Assembly (NCBI GenBank): GCA_004380135.1
Contig: QXCR01000002.1
Span: 620,001-684,000 of the forward strand
Length of the DNA stretch: 64,000 nt
Direction: 5' to 3'
From: Stemphylium vesicarium
Lineage: Eukaryota > Ascomycota > Dothideomycetes > Pleosporales > Pleosporaceae
In this document: positions 1-10,920 of the stretch, one piece after another
Layout: every line of letters starts with the position of its first letter
Numbering within the stretch: the stretch's first letter is position 1
Translations under genes and position numbers: made by a program
The notes under the pieces: model-generated
What the model saw: only the letters and a program-made list of their open reading frames with translations
Databases searched by the model: none
What the model was told of the DNA's origin: nothing

Positions 1-66
1 TGATTTGATTCAAGAATGCCCAAGAATCATCAGTGGCTGTGGAAAGGAGGTGCTAATATCTCACAG

Positions 67-1730
67 TGCTGGACCTGGGCAAGGAGATCAAGAAGCACGT
101 CCAGAATGATGACATGTTGGCATGGCAATACAACACCGTTGGTGTCTCGGACGGCATCACGATGGGTGGTGAAGGCAAGACGAATTTTACCCAACTAATA
201 GATGGTTTAGGACTGACCTCATGCAGGAATGCGCTTCTCTCTTCAAACCCGCGAGATAATAGCCGACAGCATCGAGACCGTAACATGTGCTCAACACCAC
301 GATGCTTGTATAGCTATTCCCGGTTGTGACAAGAACATGCCTGGAGTCATCATGGCATTCGCACGACACAATCGCCCTTCTCTCATGGTTTACGGTGGCT
401 CGATAATGCCCGGCTACTCGGAGACGCTCAAGAAGCCCATCAACATCTCGACGTGCTACGAGAGCCACGGTGCATACATATACAAGAACCTCAAGAGCGC
501 AACCGAGGGGGAGTTCTCGCCGGATGAGATTATGGAAGATATCGAGAAGAACGCGTGCCCTGGTGCAGGAGCTTGCGGTGGCATGTACACAGCAAACACT
601 ATGAGCACGAGTATAGAGGGTCAGCATGCCTCCGAACCCTACTGGAGCAAGAGGCTTAGGATGCTAATTTTCTCACAGCAATGGGACTTAGTCTTCCCAA
701 CTCTTCAACCACACCTGCAACTTCGCCGGCCAAGATGCGCGAATGCGCCAAAGCAGCCGCTGCAATTCGAGTCTGCATGGAGAAGAACATTACGCCACAG
801 AAACTCCTCACCAAGGCCTCCTTCGAGAACGCCTTGGTGATGATGATGGTACTAGGCGGTTCTACAAACGCCGTTTTGCATCTTCTTGCAATGGCTGGCA
901 CAGCAGGCGTCCCTCTTACGCTCGACGATTTCCAACGCGTCTCCAACAAGATTCCCTTCCTCGCCGATTTAGCTCCCAGTGGCCGTTACATGGCAGCCGA
1001 TCTTTTCGACATTGGCGGCATGCCCTCTGTCATGAAACTGCTCGTCGCCGCCGGCCTTCTCAACGGCAGCATCCCCACTGTAACCGGCAAGACGCTCGCA
1101 GAAAACATCGAAGGCTACCCATCTCTACCCCAAGATCAAACTCTCATTCGCCCTCTTAACAACCCAATCAAACCTACTGGCCACATTGAGATTCTCCGCG
1201 GCAACCTGGCGCCATCAGGTGCCGTGGCAAAGATTACAGGAAAAGAAGGTCTGAAGTTCACCGGCAAAGCCATTGTATTCGACAAGGAGCACCAACTCGA
1301 TCGCGCGCTCAATGAAGGCCGGATCCCGCATGGCGAAAACGTTGTAGTCGTCGTGCGCTACGAAGGGCCTAAGGGAGGCCCGGGAATGCCGGAACAGCTC
1401 AAAGCTTCAGCGGCCATTATGGGTGCCAAGCTTACCAATGTGGCCTTGATCACGGATGGCAGGTACTCTGGCGCGTCTCATGGATTCATCGTCGGTCATA
1501 TTTGTCCCGAGGCGGCGGTGGGTGGTCCTATTGCTATCGTGCGGACTGGGGATATGATTACGATTGACGCCGAGAAGAACAGGATAGATATGGATCTAAG
1601 CGATGATGAGATTGAAGAGAGGTTGAAGGAATGGGTGGCGCCTAGTATGCCGGTTACGAGGGGCGTGTTGGCCAAGTATGCTAGGTTGGTGGGCGATGCT
1701 AGTCATGGCGCCATGACAGACTTGTTTTGA
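67..1730 (+). CDS. ILV3: Dihydroxy-acid dehydratase (5' truncated by window edge)
   Basis: It dehydrates 2,3-dihydroxy-3-methyl acids to 2-keto acids, the step before transamination in valine and isoleucine synthesis; in fungi it is normally mitochondrial. Three coding segments are visible: 67-174, 227-619 and 679-1730. They join to a typical IlvD/Edd protein: SDGITMGGEGMRFSLQTRE, then PGCDKNMPG and CPGAGACGGMYTANT (both carry iron-sulfur cluster cysteines in this family), VLGGSTNAVLHLLA, and the active-site region DGRYSGASHGFIVGH. The intron at 620-678 is GT-AG; the one at 175-226 uses GC-AG, chosen because it alone restores the family spacing MGxxGMR. An acceptor at 66 marks an earlier exon outside the window. 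Bases 1-66 are read as intron. The stop is TGA at 1728. Family assignment is firm; the exact paralogue (mitochondrial ILV3 or a second fungal DHAD) cannot be settled without the N-terminus. Confidence 0.95.
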
Positions 1731-2115
1731 AGCGTTGCGATACTAGGAGCAAAGGGCAAAATTGCATGTCGGCATCGTCCGTGGAGTTTATTTCAAGTAG
1801 TCTTGGGATACAATCAGATCTTTCGTTGGCGAAAAACTCTTCAATCCAAGTCCCTCGGCCCAAGTTGTCACAGCAAGCACATCAAAAGAGCACGGATCGA
1901 AGTGAGGGGTATCATGTTGCTTTTCAGGCCCAAGCCCAGTGTCATTGGTTGTCCTAGGCTAAAAGCAGGGCCCAGCGAAGTTCATATCTTCAACGCCATA
2001 AGCCGTAAACCGTGTAGTAGATCCGTAAAAGCCGCCGCGCAATCAAATGCTAGAACAGCCTTTTCCCTTTTTCAGTCCCACGCATCAAAAGTTTCCCATT
2101 GTGCTAGAGAATAAT

Positions 2116-2852
2116 CTACTCATCATCCTCCTCCTCAGCCTCGAGGGTGGTCTGGGCAATACGGTCCAAGTCACGCTGGCCGGACTGTGTGATGCGGCGG
2201 CCACCCTTGTCCTCGTCCTGCTCAAGGACACCGATCTTCTCGAGAGCCTGCATGACCTTGCGGTCGACGGAGCCGGAGGCGTCAACGTGGTGGGAGGGGC
2301 GGGAACCGCGGTTCTTGGTGGATCCGTGGACCTTGCGGAGACGGCCGACACCGACAGTCTTGCGCTGTAACATGATTGCATCAGTATACCGCCTTGAATC
2401 TCTTCGGGGCTTGTGTGTGCGGGTCTTCGCATACCATGTAGACGTGGCGGGCGACAGCGGCGGCGCGGACGTAAAACCAGTCAATGTCCTGGGGAGGGAG
2501 CTCGTTGGAGTCTGAAAGCCAATATTAGAACCTTGTTCTTCCGCGACGATTCCTGGAGAGTAGGGGTATACGTACGGCTCGTCTTAACAGTGTCAACCCA
2601 GCCTGTAGATAAGGGTCAGCGAACTGAGGTTTATCCCCCATTTACGGGATTCAGGCTTTTTACATCCTTCACCCGCTGGATAGACACGAACCTGGACTGC
2701 GCAGAATATGTTAGCACTTGCCGTCTTATTTCATCATGCGCAGCGAAAACGTTGATAACTTACATTGGGAGCTTTCCCTGCCTCTTAAGGAAGGCAGCGT
2801 AGGCCTTCACGAAAGTGTGAGACTCAATGTCCTTGACGGTAACACCACCCAT
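2116..2852 (-). CDS. RPS19: 40S ribosomal protein S19
   Basis: Cytosolic small-subunit protein eS19, needed for 18S rRNA maturation. Five exons give 148 residues: 2852-2764, 2696-2692, 2602-2576, 2511-2435 and 2364-2116. The protein starts MGGVTVKDIESHTFVKAYAA and contains GKLPIPGWVDTVKTS, SNELPPQDIDWFYVRAAAVA, RKTVGVGRLRKVHGSTKNRG, HHVDASGSVDRKVMQALEKI and GGRRITQSGQRDLDRIA, matching eS19 along its length, with an acidic tail. Exon 2 is only 5 nt (TCCAG); without it the conserved IPGW cannot be encoded in frame. The high intron count near the start codon is usual for fungal ribosomal protein genes. It is convergent with the dehydratase gene, about 385 bp away. Confidence 0.95.
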
Positions 2853-3575
2853 TTTATCGGTATGTGAGGATTTTTTGGTTGTCGGTTGGGAAGGGGACGG
2901 CGGTGGGCTTGACGATGGTTGCTGCAATTGTTTCCGTAACCGCGATCTTCGCAATTTGCGACTGCCCACCGTGGCTCGCTTAGGAAGAATGGTCGGCCCG
3001 GCGCAAGCGGGTGGGTGGGGCAGCGCCGCGTATGAACTGCAACACCATCACCGCTCTCGCGTATCGATTACGAACATCTGGTGATGCGATTGTCGCAACG
3101 CGCTTTGTAGATATAACTGATGGTGCGAATTCATAGCTTGGCAATCCGAGCTTGAAGGTGCCTGCGGGTTGGTGCCAGGATCATCCGAGAAGACTTTCAT
3201 TCCGATGACTTCCGCAGCCATCGGAACGTCAACAATGTATCAATCGCAAGGCTGCTCGTTTCTGCTTTGCCGGTTGCATCTATCTTCTCTGGTTCAATCG
3301 CGATTGTGCTAAGTCGAGCTGCCGCCTTATGTTTCTGCCTACTTTCCATGGTTTGCAACTTTACGGATTTCGCGAATTTGATGAGTGATGGATAACGTGC
3401 AGAAAATCACCAACGCATCACAACAACGAAAATATAAAATCGGAACACGAGGACAACATGAACGAAGCTTTCAGTAGATTGTGAGACTAATTTTCTACAT
3501 TAGTTGTGTATAGTTATTGCATTATGTACTATAGAATCGGTGACCGCTTAGCCATCCCCGCATCTAAGAGTGCAT
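2853..3575. other. Intergenic: RPS19 upstream region
   Basis: This is the upstream region of RPS19 (left) and the 3' flank of the GH93-like gene (right). On the minus strand the first 100 bases are pyrimidine-rich, as in ribosomal protein leaders. Around 3410-3540 the DNA becomes AT-rich, which suits a 3' end. No convincing gene or repeat is seen. Confidence 0.5.
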
Positions 3576-4736
3576 CTACCACTCGCTGACATCAACAACA
3601 GTCACAGTGATGCTGTTGGTGTCGCTAGGTGGTAGCTGTCCACCACCCATGATCAAAAGCTTGGTGGGATCTTGTAGCACGCGAAGGTGTCTTGTGTAAG
3701 AGCTGCCTTCAGGTGTGTCCATCTTGACCCAGTCACCCTCTCCGAGACCTTTGTTGACGTAGACCTCTGAGCCATCAGCATTGGTTCCGCTGTGCGCACT
3801 CGCAATGATCATTCCGTTCTCGCCGCCGACAGGAGTCCAGACGACGTATGGAGAACCGGTAGGGATAGTACCGTCAGTGGACTGAAGGCTGATACCCTCA
3901 GCCTCACCAAACTTCTCCGGGTCTTCGACGATCTTGTAGTAGACAGGGAACTGGTAAGATTCGGTGATAACGGGGCCGCCACCATACTCATAGGTCATGA
4001 TGTACTTTCCGTTGGGCAGCTTGGCAACAGTGGGCATACCAGGGCGGTCAGTGTAAGTTGGGTAGGCCACGTCTTCGACAACTGGACCCCAAGTCTTGAG
4101 GTCGGTGGTTGTCTGGTGCACCATGTACTGGCCGTAGGTAGCATTCAGGCGCTGGTCGGAGTAGTAGCAGATCAGGGTGTTCTTGTTCACCATGAGGAAT
4201 GGCTCCCAAACAGGTGTCAAGCCGTTGTTGGGACGAGCTTCGCCACCGGCTGCGATGTGGGAGACGAACTCCCAGGTCTTGCCGGAGTCACGGGAAGCGT
4301 AGAGTTCGATTTGGGTGCTTGAAAGGTCTGTGGGGATAGAAGATCCGGAGACTAGGACAGTTCCGGCGGTGAAGTTACCAATGGTCTTGGGCAACACGTA
4401 GATGAAGGGCTGATAACGCAATCCGTAGCCGTTCTGGGTATCTTGCACGCGCGAGATCTCCTTCCATGTCTCACCGCCATCTGAGGATTTGAAGATGGGG
4501 AAGTACACCATCGGTGGCTCTGGCGAGTAGTTCTCCCATGTTGCTAAGAGCGAGCCATCACCGAGCTGCGCACTACGGGCGTAGAGGACACTTGGATCGG
4601 TCCAGTTGGCATTCCTGGGAGGCTCAAAGACAACGTTGCGGGAGAAAGTAGGCTGCTCCGGCCTGTGCTTGGGGTGGGCGGAGACAGCCGTAGAGGCCAC
4701 GCTGATGAGGGACAGGAAGAGGGATGAGAGACGCAT
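3576..4736 (-). CDS. Secreted GH93-like exo-alpha-L-1,5-arabinanase (BNR/Asp-box sialidase fold)
   Basis: A single exon of 386 residues with a signal peptide (residues 1-20, hydrophobic, ending AVSA before HPKHRP). Two Asp-box motifs are visible, SSDGGETW and SRDSGKTW, which mark six-bladed beta-propeller hydrolases. The arrangement FEPPRNANWTDPSVLYARSA, GDGSLLATWENYSPEPP, GLRYQPFIYVLP and PVWEPFLMVNKNTLICYYSD is typical of fungal GH93 proteins, which release arabinobiose from the non-reducing end of arabinan side chains of pectin. Several N-glycosylation sequons fit secretion. The start is the ATG at 4736, about 60 bp below a TATA motif. The family is inferred from motifs; another sialidase-fold enzyme is the main alternative. 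Confidence 0.78.
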   Translation of the reverse strand: MRLSSLFLSLISVASTAVSAHPKHRPEQPTFSRNVVFEPPRNANWTDPSVLYARSAQLGDGSLLATWENYSPEPPMVYFPIFKSSDGGETWKEISRVQDTQNGYGLRYQPFIYVLPKTIGNFTAGTVLVSGSSIPTDLSSTQIELYASRDSGKTWEFVSHIAAGGEARPNNGLTPVWEPFLMVNKNTLICYYSDQRLNATYGQYMVHQTTTDLKTWGPVVEDVAYPTYTDRPGMPTVAKLPNGKYIMTYEYGGGPVITESYQFPVYYKIVEDPEKFGEAEGISLQSTDGTIPTGSPYVVWTPVGGENGMIIASAHSGTNADGSEVYVNKGLGEGDWVKMDTPEGSSYTRHLRVLQDPTKLLIMGGGQLPPSDTNSITVTVVDVSEW

Positions 4737-4792
4737 CTTGGTGGCTTGAGGAATTGCAAGATGATGGCGAGATATCGGAGGCGAACAGACAT

Positions 4793-4801
4793 GAGTATAT
4801 A
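4793..4801 (-). promoter_or_regulatory. TATA box of the GH93-like gene
   Basis: The AT-rich motif TATATAA (plus strand) lies about 60 bp upstream of the ATG at 4736 and reads TTATATA on the coding strand. Position and sequence suit a regulated fungal promoter; the motif is nearly palindromic, so orientation is assigned only from the neighbouring gene. Confidence 0.4.
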
Positions 4802-5230
4802 AACAAATGCCAACACAAACCTATAGCTTCCTGTTCCGGTATTTTGCCATTATAATATCCGCCCTGGAGTTGGTCCCCGGTACTTGGAGCGAGCCAATTC
4901 TCGGAGACTGCCCGTTCACGTCATGGTCGCCCTGGCACGCATCGTACAAATCCTTGCTGTCCGTCCAGCCCACGTTTCCCAATGGCGGGGAATTCGAGGC
5001 CGCAGTCCGGAGAAATTGTGGAGAGTAGGGATCATCGTATGTTGCGGGGAAAGCGGCGGCTTATACACCGAGGCATCGGTGCTACTACGACTAGCTCAGC
5101 TAAGAGCCACTGACGAGGCGTGCCGAGGCGCGGAGGAACAGCTGAGTACAGATTGGCCGGCAATGCTGCTCAATGCACATGATAATCTTCTTCTCGGGAT
5201 GCCGACGAGCCAAGTTCTTGGTACCTGGAA
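4802..5230. other. Intergenic: upstream of the GH93-like gene
   Basis: Upstream region of the GH93-like gene. Short open frames exist on the plus strand but none begins convincingly or resembles a protein family. No repeat was noticed. Confidence 0.4.
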
Positions 5231-5815
5231 TCATGCTAAAGTGGTGTTATTAAGGTTTGTAGCGTCGGAGTTGGATGATGTGATGGCGAAAAGAAGGTTG
5301 GGCGATGACGCACGGGACTGGCGTGCACGGGAAGGAACCAGCCATGGAACGCGAACGCTCGCTACTTTGACAGCCACGACGCGTATCTCGACCTCTTCTT
5401 CCTTGGCTGCCAGCTGACTTGCGCGTGCTGCCGGTTGTCCCTGTATCGCATGGTTTAATAGACTCTCCGTGATGTGCAGCTCTTCTTCGTCCAGAAGTCG
5501 TTGGTGGTTCGCACGGTAAGACGCGTCTTTGGGGGCGGACGTCTGGTGCATCCACACTCCGAGGCTGCGCAAACTGTTGAACGGTATACTCGGGGAGTTC
5601 GGTTGATTTAAAAGGGCGAGTGTACATAAGGCAGCCTGCGCTTGAGATGGGCAAGGGTCGCGGCTGATGGAAATCGCCAATCGGCTTCGCAACATAGCAG
5701 CGATGTTGGCCGCTCTGCAGGAGGTGGTGGCAGTGCATGAACGACCGCAGCAGCCATCTCTGATCTTCTCACCATTCAGCTGACTGCAGCCTGAACCGGT
5801 CAAAACGTCGAGCAT
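5231..5815 (-). CDS. Possible small hypothetical protein
   Basis: An uninterrupted 194-residue frame begins with ATG at 5815 and ends TGA at 5231. Codon choice is mixed but acceptable, and the middle part (RANHQRLLDEEELHITESLL) looks like a charged helix. It lies head-to-head, 63 bp away, with the large gene starting at 5879, so a shared promoter would be very short. No family is recognised. It may equally be a chance frame in a promoter region. Confidence 0.35.
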   Translation of the reverse strand: MLDVLTGSGCSQLNGEKIRDGCCGRSCTATTSCRAANIAAMLRSRLAISISRDPCPSQAQAALCTLALLNQPNSPSIPFNSLRSLGVWMHQTSAPKDASYRANHQRLLDEEELHITESLLNHAIQGQPAARASQLAAKEEEVEIRVVAVKVASVRVPWLVPSRARQSRASSPNLLFAITSSNSDATNLNNTTLA

Positions 5816-5878
5816 GGCGCCCTATTTTTCGTCCCTCAGGCTTCTGTTCCTGCATCTTCCCGCAAGCAGTATGCGAAG

Positions 5879-8852
5879 ATGGTGAGTTTGCCAATGGTTG
5901 ACGGTTTTGCTACGGCTATTCATCGCTGTTGCGAGGCTGAAGACCGCCAAATCACGTACGGTTTCTTTTTGAGCTGACTGGGTGTTGCGGCAGGCTTCCA
6001 CCATAGCATCTCCCGTTCCATTGCGCTTCAATAAGCCGCAACGGACGACCAACGAGCTCAAGACAGTCGATCCTGGGCGTGAAACTCCTCTGCCTCAATA
6101 CGAGAAGACACAGTCACTGCCATTCACCTTCAACCTCCAGGAAGATGCCCAAAATCCTGGCCAATTTCAGCTTGTTTTGAACATTGGATCAAAACAGCCA
6201 GGATCCGATGGAGTACATTTGAATTCGACAATGGAATCCACAAATGATGGTCTTGGTGCTGCAAGGAACGGTTTAGAATCGAAGCCGGACCCGTCGAGCC
6301 CACCTACTACTCCGCTTTCTGACAAGCAAGGGTGGTCGGACCTAAGCCACGTGCCTCCAGAATTTCTCAAAAGAGTTGTACCAGATTGGACGGCGTCTTT
6401 TTCTCGGAGTGACTCGACGGTATCTACACAAAGTAAGCGTCTAGCTGGTATCAAAGCCAGATTCAAGAAGAAGGGCAGGGGCTACGTAGTGCGACTCTTG
6501 AAAGGCTCCGCGACAGACTCTGATGAAATTGCCGAGGTGGATCTCGGAGCACAAGCATCGAAAACTCAGTCAAACGACACGCATGAGCTCGACTCTGCAA
6601 CACTACCAGCTGAGCTTTACACTCCTCCATCGACTGTACCTTGCAATATGATCAGCCTTGCTGATAGACCTGACGTCTTCGAAATCGGTACATCGAACGA
6701 GGAAGGCATCGAGCCGGTACAACATGCGGTTGATACCACATCTGACTTTAATAATGTATCGCATACTAGGACTTTGGCATGGAACAACCTCCCAAGAAAC
6801 TCGATAGCTGAAGATGGCATGAGCGATGCAGAAACCCTTATACCAGATCTCCGCTCCGCGATTGGCCATTTGGACGAAGAGCAGACAGAGTTTGAACCTT
6901 TTTCTCAAATCACGTCAATGTCCCCCAGCAGATCAGCTTCAATATCTAGCATCGTGCAAACCCCAAAGCGTGGCCTCTCACTTGTGGGCCCTGTGAGGAA
7001 AAGAGTCGAGAAGAGGACGCGCATCCGTGTCAACAGTCGAACGACAGGCTTGGAGCTTAAACGATCGGACGCTCACAAATCCATCAAACATCGCGTTGGG
7101 CCGACTAGAATTGCCACCGAGAGCCTCCTTGCCGACGAAACGACAAAGCCGATGAACCTACGGCATTCCAACTCTCCAATAATTCACCGATCAAACGAAT
7201 ACAACCCAATTGCAGATCAACACGGTACCTGGCAACATCCAGTAAGACACACCAGTTCAGCGAAGCCTCGAAGTCTCCGTCATCTATCTGCAGACGATAT
7301 CCAATTGCCTGCAAAACCCAAGTATGGTCTACGACTAAAAACCACCAATCTACCTCAAGCGAAATCGGCAGATGTATCTCCGGTGAGCCGTCGAAAACGG
7401 TCGCCGAGAACACGAAGACTCAAAACTTCATTACCATCATCGGCCGATGCGAACGACGCTGAGAGATCATCGCCCGAGTGGCAAGAAGTGAATCATTCGG
7501 AGCTGAATAGTGAGGCTCTCAGAAGAGCTTTGAACAACGTCGTTCCGCAACTAGACGGTTTCAAAGAAGGGGCTAGTGAGAAAATTGACAACCGTTCTGT
7601 GCCCCGAATTGTTGAACCGATAGATTCTGATCGCGTTGGCGAGATACCTTTGCCTTCGGAGCTCGAGATAAGGTCAGCGCCTGCTGGTGTCCGCAATCCA
7701 ACTTTGATGTATTGGGGTCTCGCATTCAATGCACTATCAGACAAGGTATATGAAGGCTTCAAACTGATTCGAGATGCGATTGGCACTGAACGGCCCGTCC
7801 CTGAGGGCCATGTTCGTGTCCGCTGGACCTGTGTAAGTACTAGACTTCACATGGGCAGCGTTAGCCAAGCTAACGAAATACAGACGTGTGGGAGGCCACT
7901 TTACGATGATTTCATTGAACAGCGACCAAATGCTGCCAGATTGCTTGAAGCCTATTTGAACCGCCCAAAAGTTCACACTCCGCACAGTTCAACCAGCCAG
8001 AGTAGCACAGCGTCATCTATGACTTCTATTTTTGATTCTGCTAGTCGGGCTTCAACCCTAGCGACGCCATCCTCTACACACGGAGGTCCCACCCCATGGG
8101 GTAGGGGCAACGATCCTTCCAAGTATAGCCCATCCCGTATAAGAAGCGATAATCCGTTCAGTGTCCGCATGCCTAGTTTTGCCGAAGAATCGTGGCTGCT
8201 TACCTGTGCGAACGAGGGGCGTATGACACCTAAGATCGTGCATCTCGATGTCAACGAAAGCCGGATACGAAGTGACAAAGACCTAGCGACTTCGCTAAGA
8301 GAGCACTACGACCGGTTGAATCGTCGATGGTTCAACTGGGCTCGTCTTCGCGGACTCACAACCATAGAATTTGTACAGTTCGAAGTCCACCGCAACCGTT
8401 TTGCCGACATCCGCGCCACACCGTCTATGCCCCCAAAGTCAGCATCATCCTCAGTATCTGCGACCAATGAGCCAGAAAAATTCCAAGCACCATCTCAACA
8501 ACCTTATACGTTTGAGCCGAATGAACTTCTCCCACCAGTTGGCAGCACCTACCTCCTCCATCTTTTCCAGCACCCAAACGATTATGACGGCGAGTTGATC
8601 ACATATCTGCGCAGCCCGAAGCGACGTCAGCGCCTCGAGTTTGGCATGGGCTGGGGCGTTCATCTCGTGGAAGGCTTTCTCGCGCATCGTGTTTGGGCGG
8701 TCACGATGGGTATCTGTGGCTTGGGTAGTGCGGCGTTCGCGATTCTGTGGACGATCAAGAAGGATGACGTGCAGGGCGCATTCGGCGTCGCGCAGTGGGT
8801 ATTAGGCATCGCGGTTTTGTTGGTCGGAGCCATGCAGGCGTGGCTAGAGTAG
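5879..8852 (+). CDS. Large fungal protein with RWTC-CG motif and two C-terminal membrane segments
   Basis: Three exons, 5879-5881, 5994-7832 and 7884-8852, give 936 residues. The first exon's coding part is only the ATG: GATG is followed at once by GTGAGT, and the acceptor ending at 5993 leads into ASTIASPVPLRFNKPQ. The N-terminal 600 residues are low-complexity, Ser/Thr-rich and basic in patches. Then comes a conserved-looking block RVRWTCTCGRPLYDDFIE, where two cysteine pairs could bind a metal. Further on are HYDRLNRRWFNWARLRGLTT and TYLLHLFQHPNDYDGEL, and last two hydrophobic helices (VWAVTMGICGLGSAAFAI and GVAQWVLGIAVLLVGAMQAW). The second intron (51 bp) has no in-frame stop, so retention would add 17 residues. 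The protein looks like a tail-anchored membrane protein typical of filamentous fungi; function unknown. Confidence 0.85.
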
Positions 8853-10692
8853 ACGCGTGTCGAATGAATGGCGACTTAGGTATCGAGTGGCTAGTTCGGA
8901 GAGTGAGCATCTTGTTTGCGTGCGTTTGCGCATGTTTTTGAGAACCCGCGCACTTTAGTTTCCACATGCGAGAATATTGACACGCATGAGTACAAGTACC
9001 AACAGAAGCCTACATGCTCAAGTCAACATACATGAATTGCATCCGCTAACATGTTTTATCCTTGCGTTGCAGACTGCTGAGTACCTCATATCCCGAAACA
9101 CTTCTCCTTCCACTCTTACGCCTACCTCCTCGCCACATCCTCGGGAGATGTATGACATGAACGCCGCTATCTCTATGAGAACATGACCAAAATTCAAAGG
9201 CCTCTGAGGTATGCTCAGGTTGTATTGCCTACGAAATTAGTGCCGATTGATGGGCGCGGGTTTGCTACCACCCCACCTTCCCCTATATGTGAGATACAAA
9301 TCTAGAATCTTTCGGAGACTGATTCTTTTTTTTGGTGGAATGAAGTCGAGGTAAGGTGGGCTTGAAATGAAGTTGCTTTTTACCGTTTGCGAGGGCATCA
9401 ACGATCGGGCGGACAACGGCAACGCTCTGCTGTGCATGCCGAACCTAGAAGCAGCTCCGAGTAGTTCAATAGCGTTCTATTTGCTTCTTTTCTGGGAGTA
9501 CCGTTGGCGCCTAGTCCCACAAAAAGCGAATTACTGAACGCTGCAGTCCTAAAACTCCCACCACCATTGTGAGGGTTACATTGAAAACGTCCGAGAAAAG
9601 CTACATCAGGCCCACATAGTAGCAATACTGAAGGCTGAAAGGCAGAAGGACGGTTAAAGAGAATATGTCAAAAAGTACTAAAGGTCGGCGGTGCAGCACC
9701 TGCAACATTCTCCGCTGTCGAAGACCGTCCCTCTCCGAACTCCCAACACCACATCTCAACTCCAATCTCCACGACGATATATCGAATCGGCAATCATGCG
9801 GAACACTCTCAATACAGAAGTCTTGGCCGCGCACTAGTATTGGAGGAAAATTCATTGTTTCACGTTTGAAACGAGGCTGGTGACAAGCGAGGTTGATAGA
9901 GCGGCACAGGCGTGGGTCCCCAGGATTCGCTACGCTGTCGGGGGTGCATGAGCGTTGCGCGCGCGATGTTCAAGCGGGTCGAGAAGACGAATGCAAATCG
10001 GGCGATGGAAGGGTGGATTTCTTGGTACTGCGCCACATTCTAGGGGTGAGGCTCGTTGTGAAGGCGGAATGTTTTCGTGAGTTGGACAGCAAAGTTGTGG
10101 TTTTCGGCGCTTTCGGAGGCTCTGACGTAGGATTCGCGCGTCGAAACCAACGGATGCATGAACATCAACCCTCCAGTTCATCAACACCAGAACATCTAAA
10201 CCATCAAAACTGCAGCTAGACCGCTGACAGCTGCCATGGTCAATGCATCGTTTCTTGGCGTCTTGTTTGACAGAAACAACTAAGCTCTTGGCAGCGCCCA
10301 TATGCAAGGGCAGAGCCAGGAACATGCGGGATGCACGTTTCATGCCGCCCCGTTCGACCCGCTCGCTTGAACCCAGAACTACCACATCGCCGGCCACCAC
10401 GATTCATAACGGCGATAGCTGTGCGTAAGATCCATACTGCTGGTAGGAGAGGAGGACCTGTCAGTGCGTAGCGTTTCCAAAACAGTGTTTTGACGCCTGG
10501 GCTGCAGACAAGGAACGTCCTGTGCATCCTGACAATGTCGCTTGTCTGTCCACAAGAGGAAACATGGCGATTCACACAATGCCTCCACCCAGCATTGTTT
10601 GAGCGCGCGGCTTGATGCGACCGCTCTGGGCGTTCATCTCGCGAGTCGCCCAAGCCATGGGTCAAGTGATGCCGAGCGATAACTCGCAACTG
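8853..10692. other. Intergenic, about 1.8 kb
   Basis: No gene is supported here. The longest frames (minus strand 9930-10400 and 10240-10794) overlap each other in different frames, resemble no family and run into the AA9 promoter, so they are treated as chance. No tandem or inverted repeat stands out. Confidence 0.45.
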
Positions 10693-10700
10693 GATAAATA
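10693..10700 (+). promoter_or_regulatory. TATA-like motif upstream of the AA9 gene
   Basis: GATAAATA lies about 220 bp before the AA9 start codon. The leader between them contains pyrimidine-rich tracts and ends in the favourable context ATCAACATG. Leaders of this length are common for highly induced fungal secreted enzymes, but the motif itself is weak. Confidence 0.3.
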
Positions 10701-10920
10701 GGGCACGACAGTACCTCCATAGCAGAGCATCTTCATCGCTACAGCTACAATCCTCGGTTTCTATACCATTCCCTTCTTTTTTACATTCATTCATTCACAA
10801 AGTCCCTTCACTGTGTGAAGCCGGCAGACACTCTTTCAAAACTCACCAATCGAACTTTCGTTTTCACCCAACCAGCCAACTTCAAACTCTTTTTCGAAAA
10901 GAACAATTCCTTCTATCAAC

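Noticed and set aside
10240..10794. 184-codon minus-strand frame upstream of the AA9 gene
   Set aside because: It overlaps another long frame and the AA9 promoter, with no family-like segment or splice signals.
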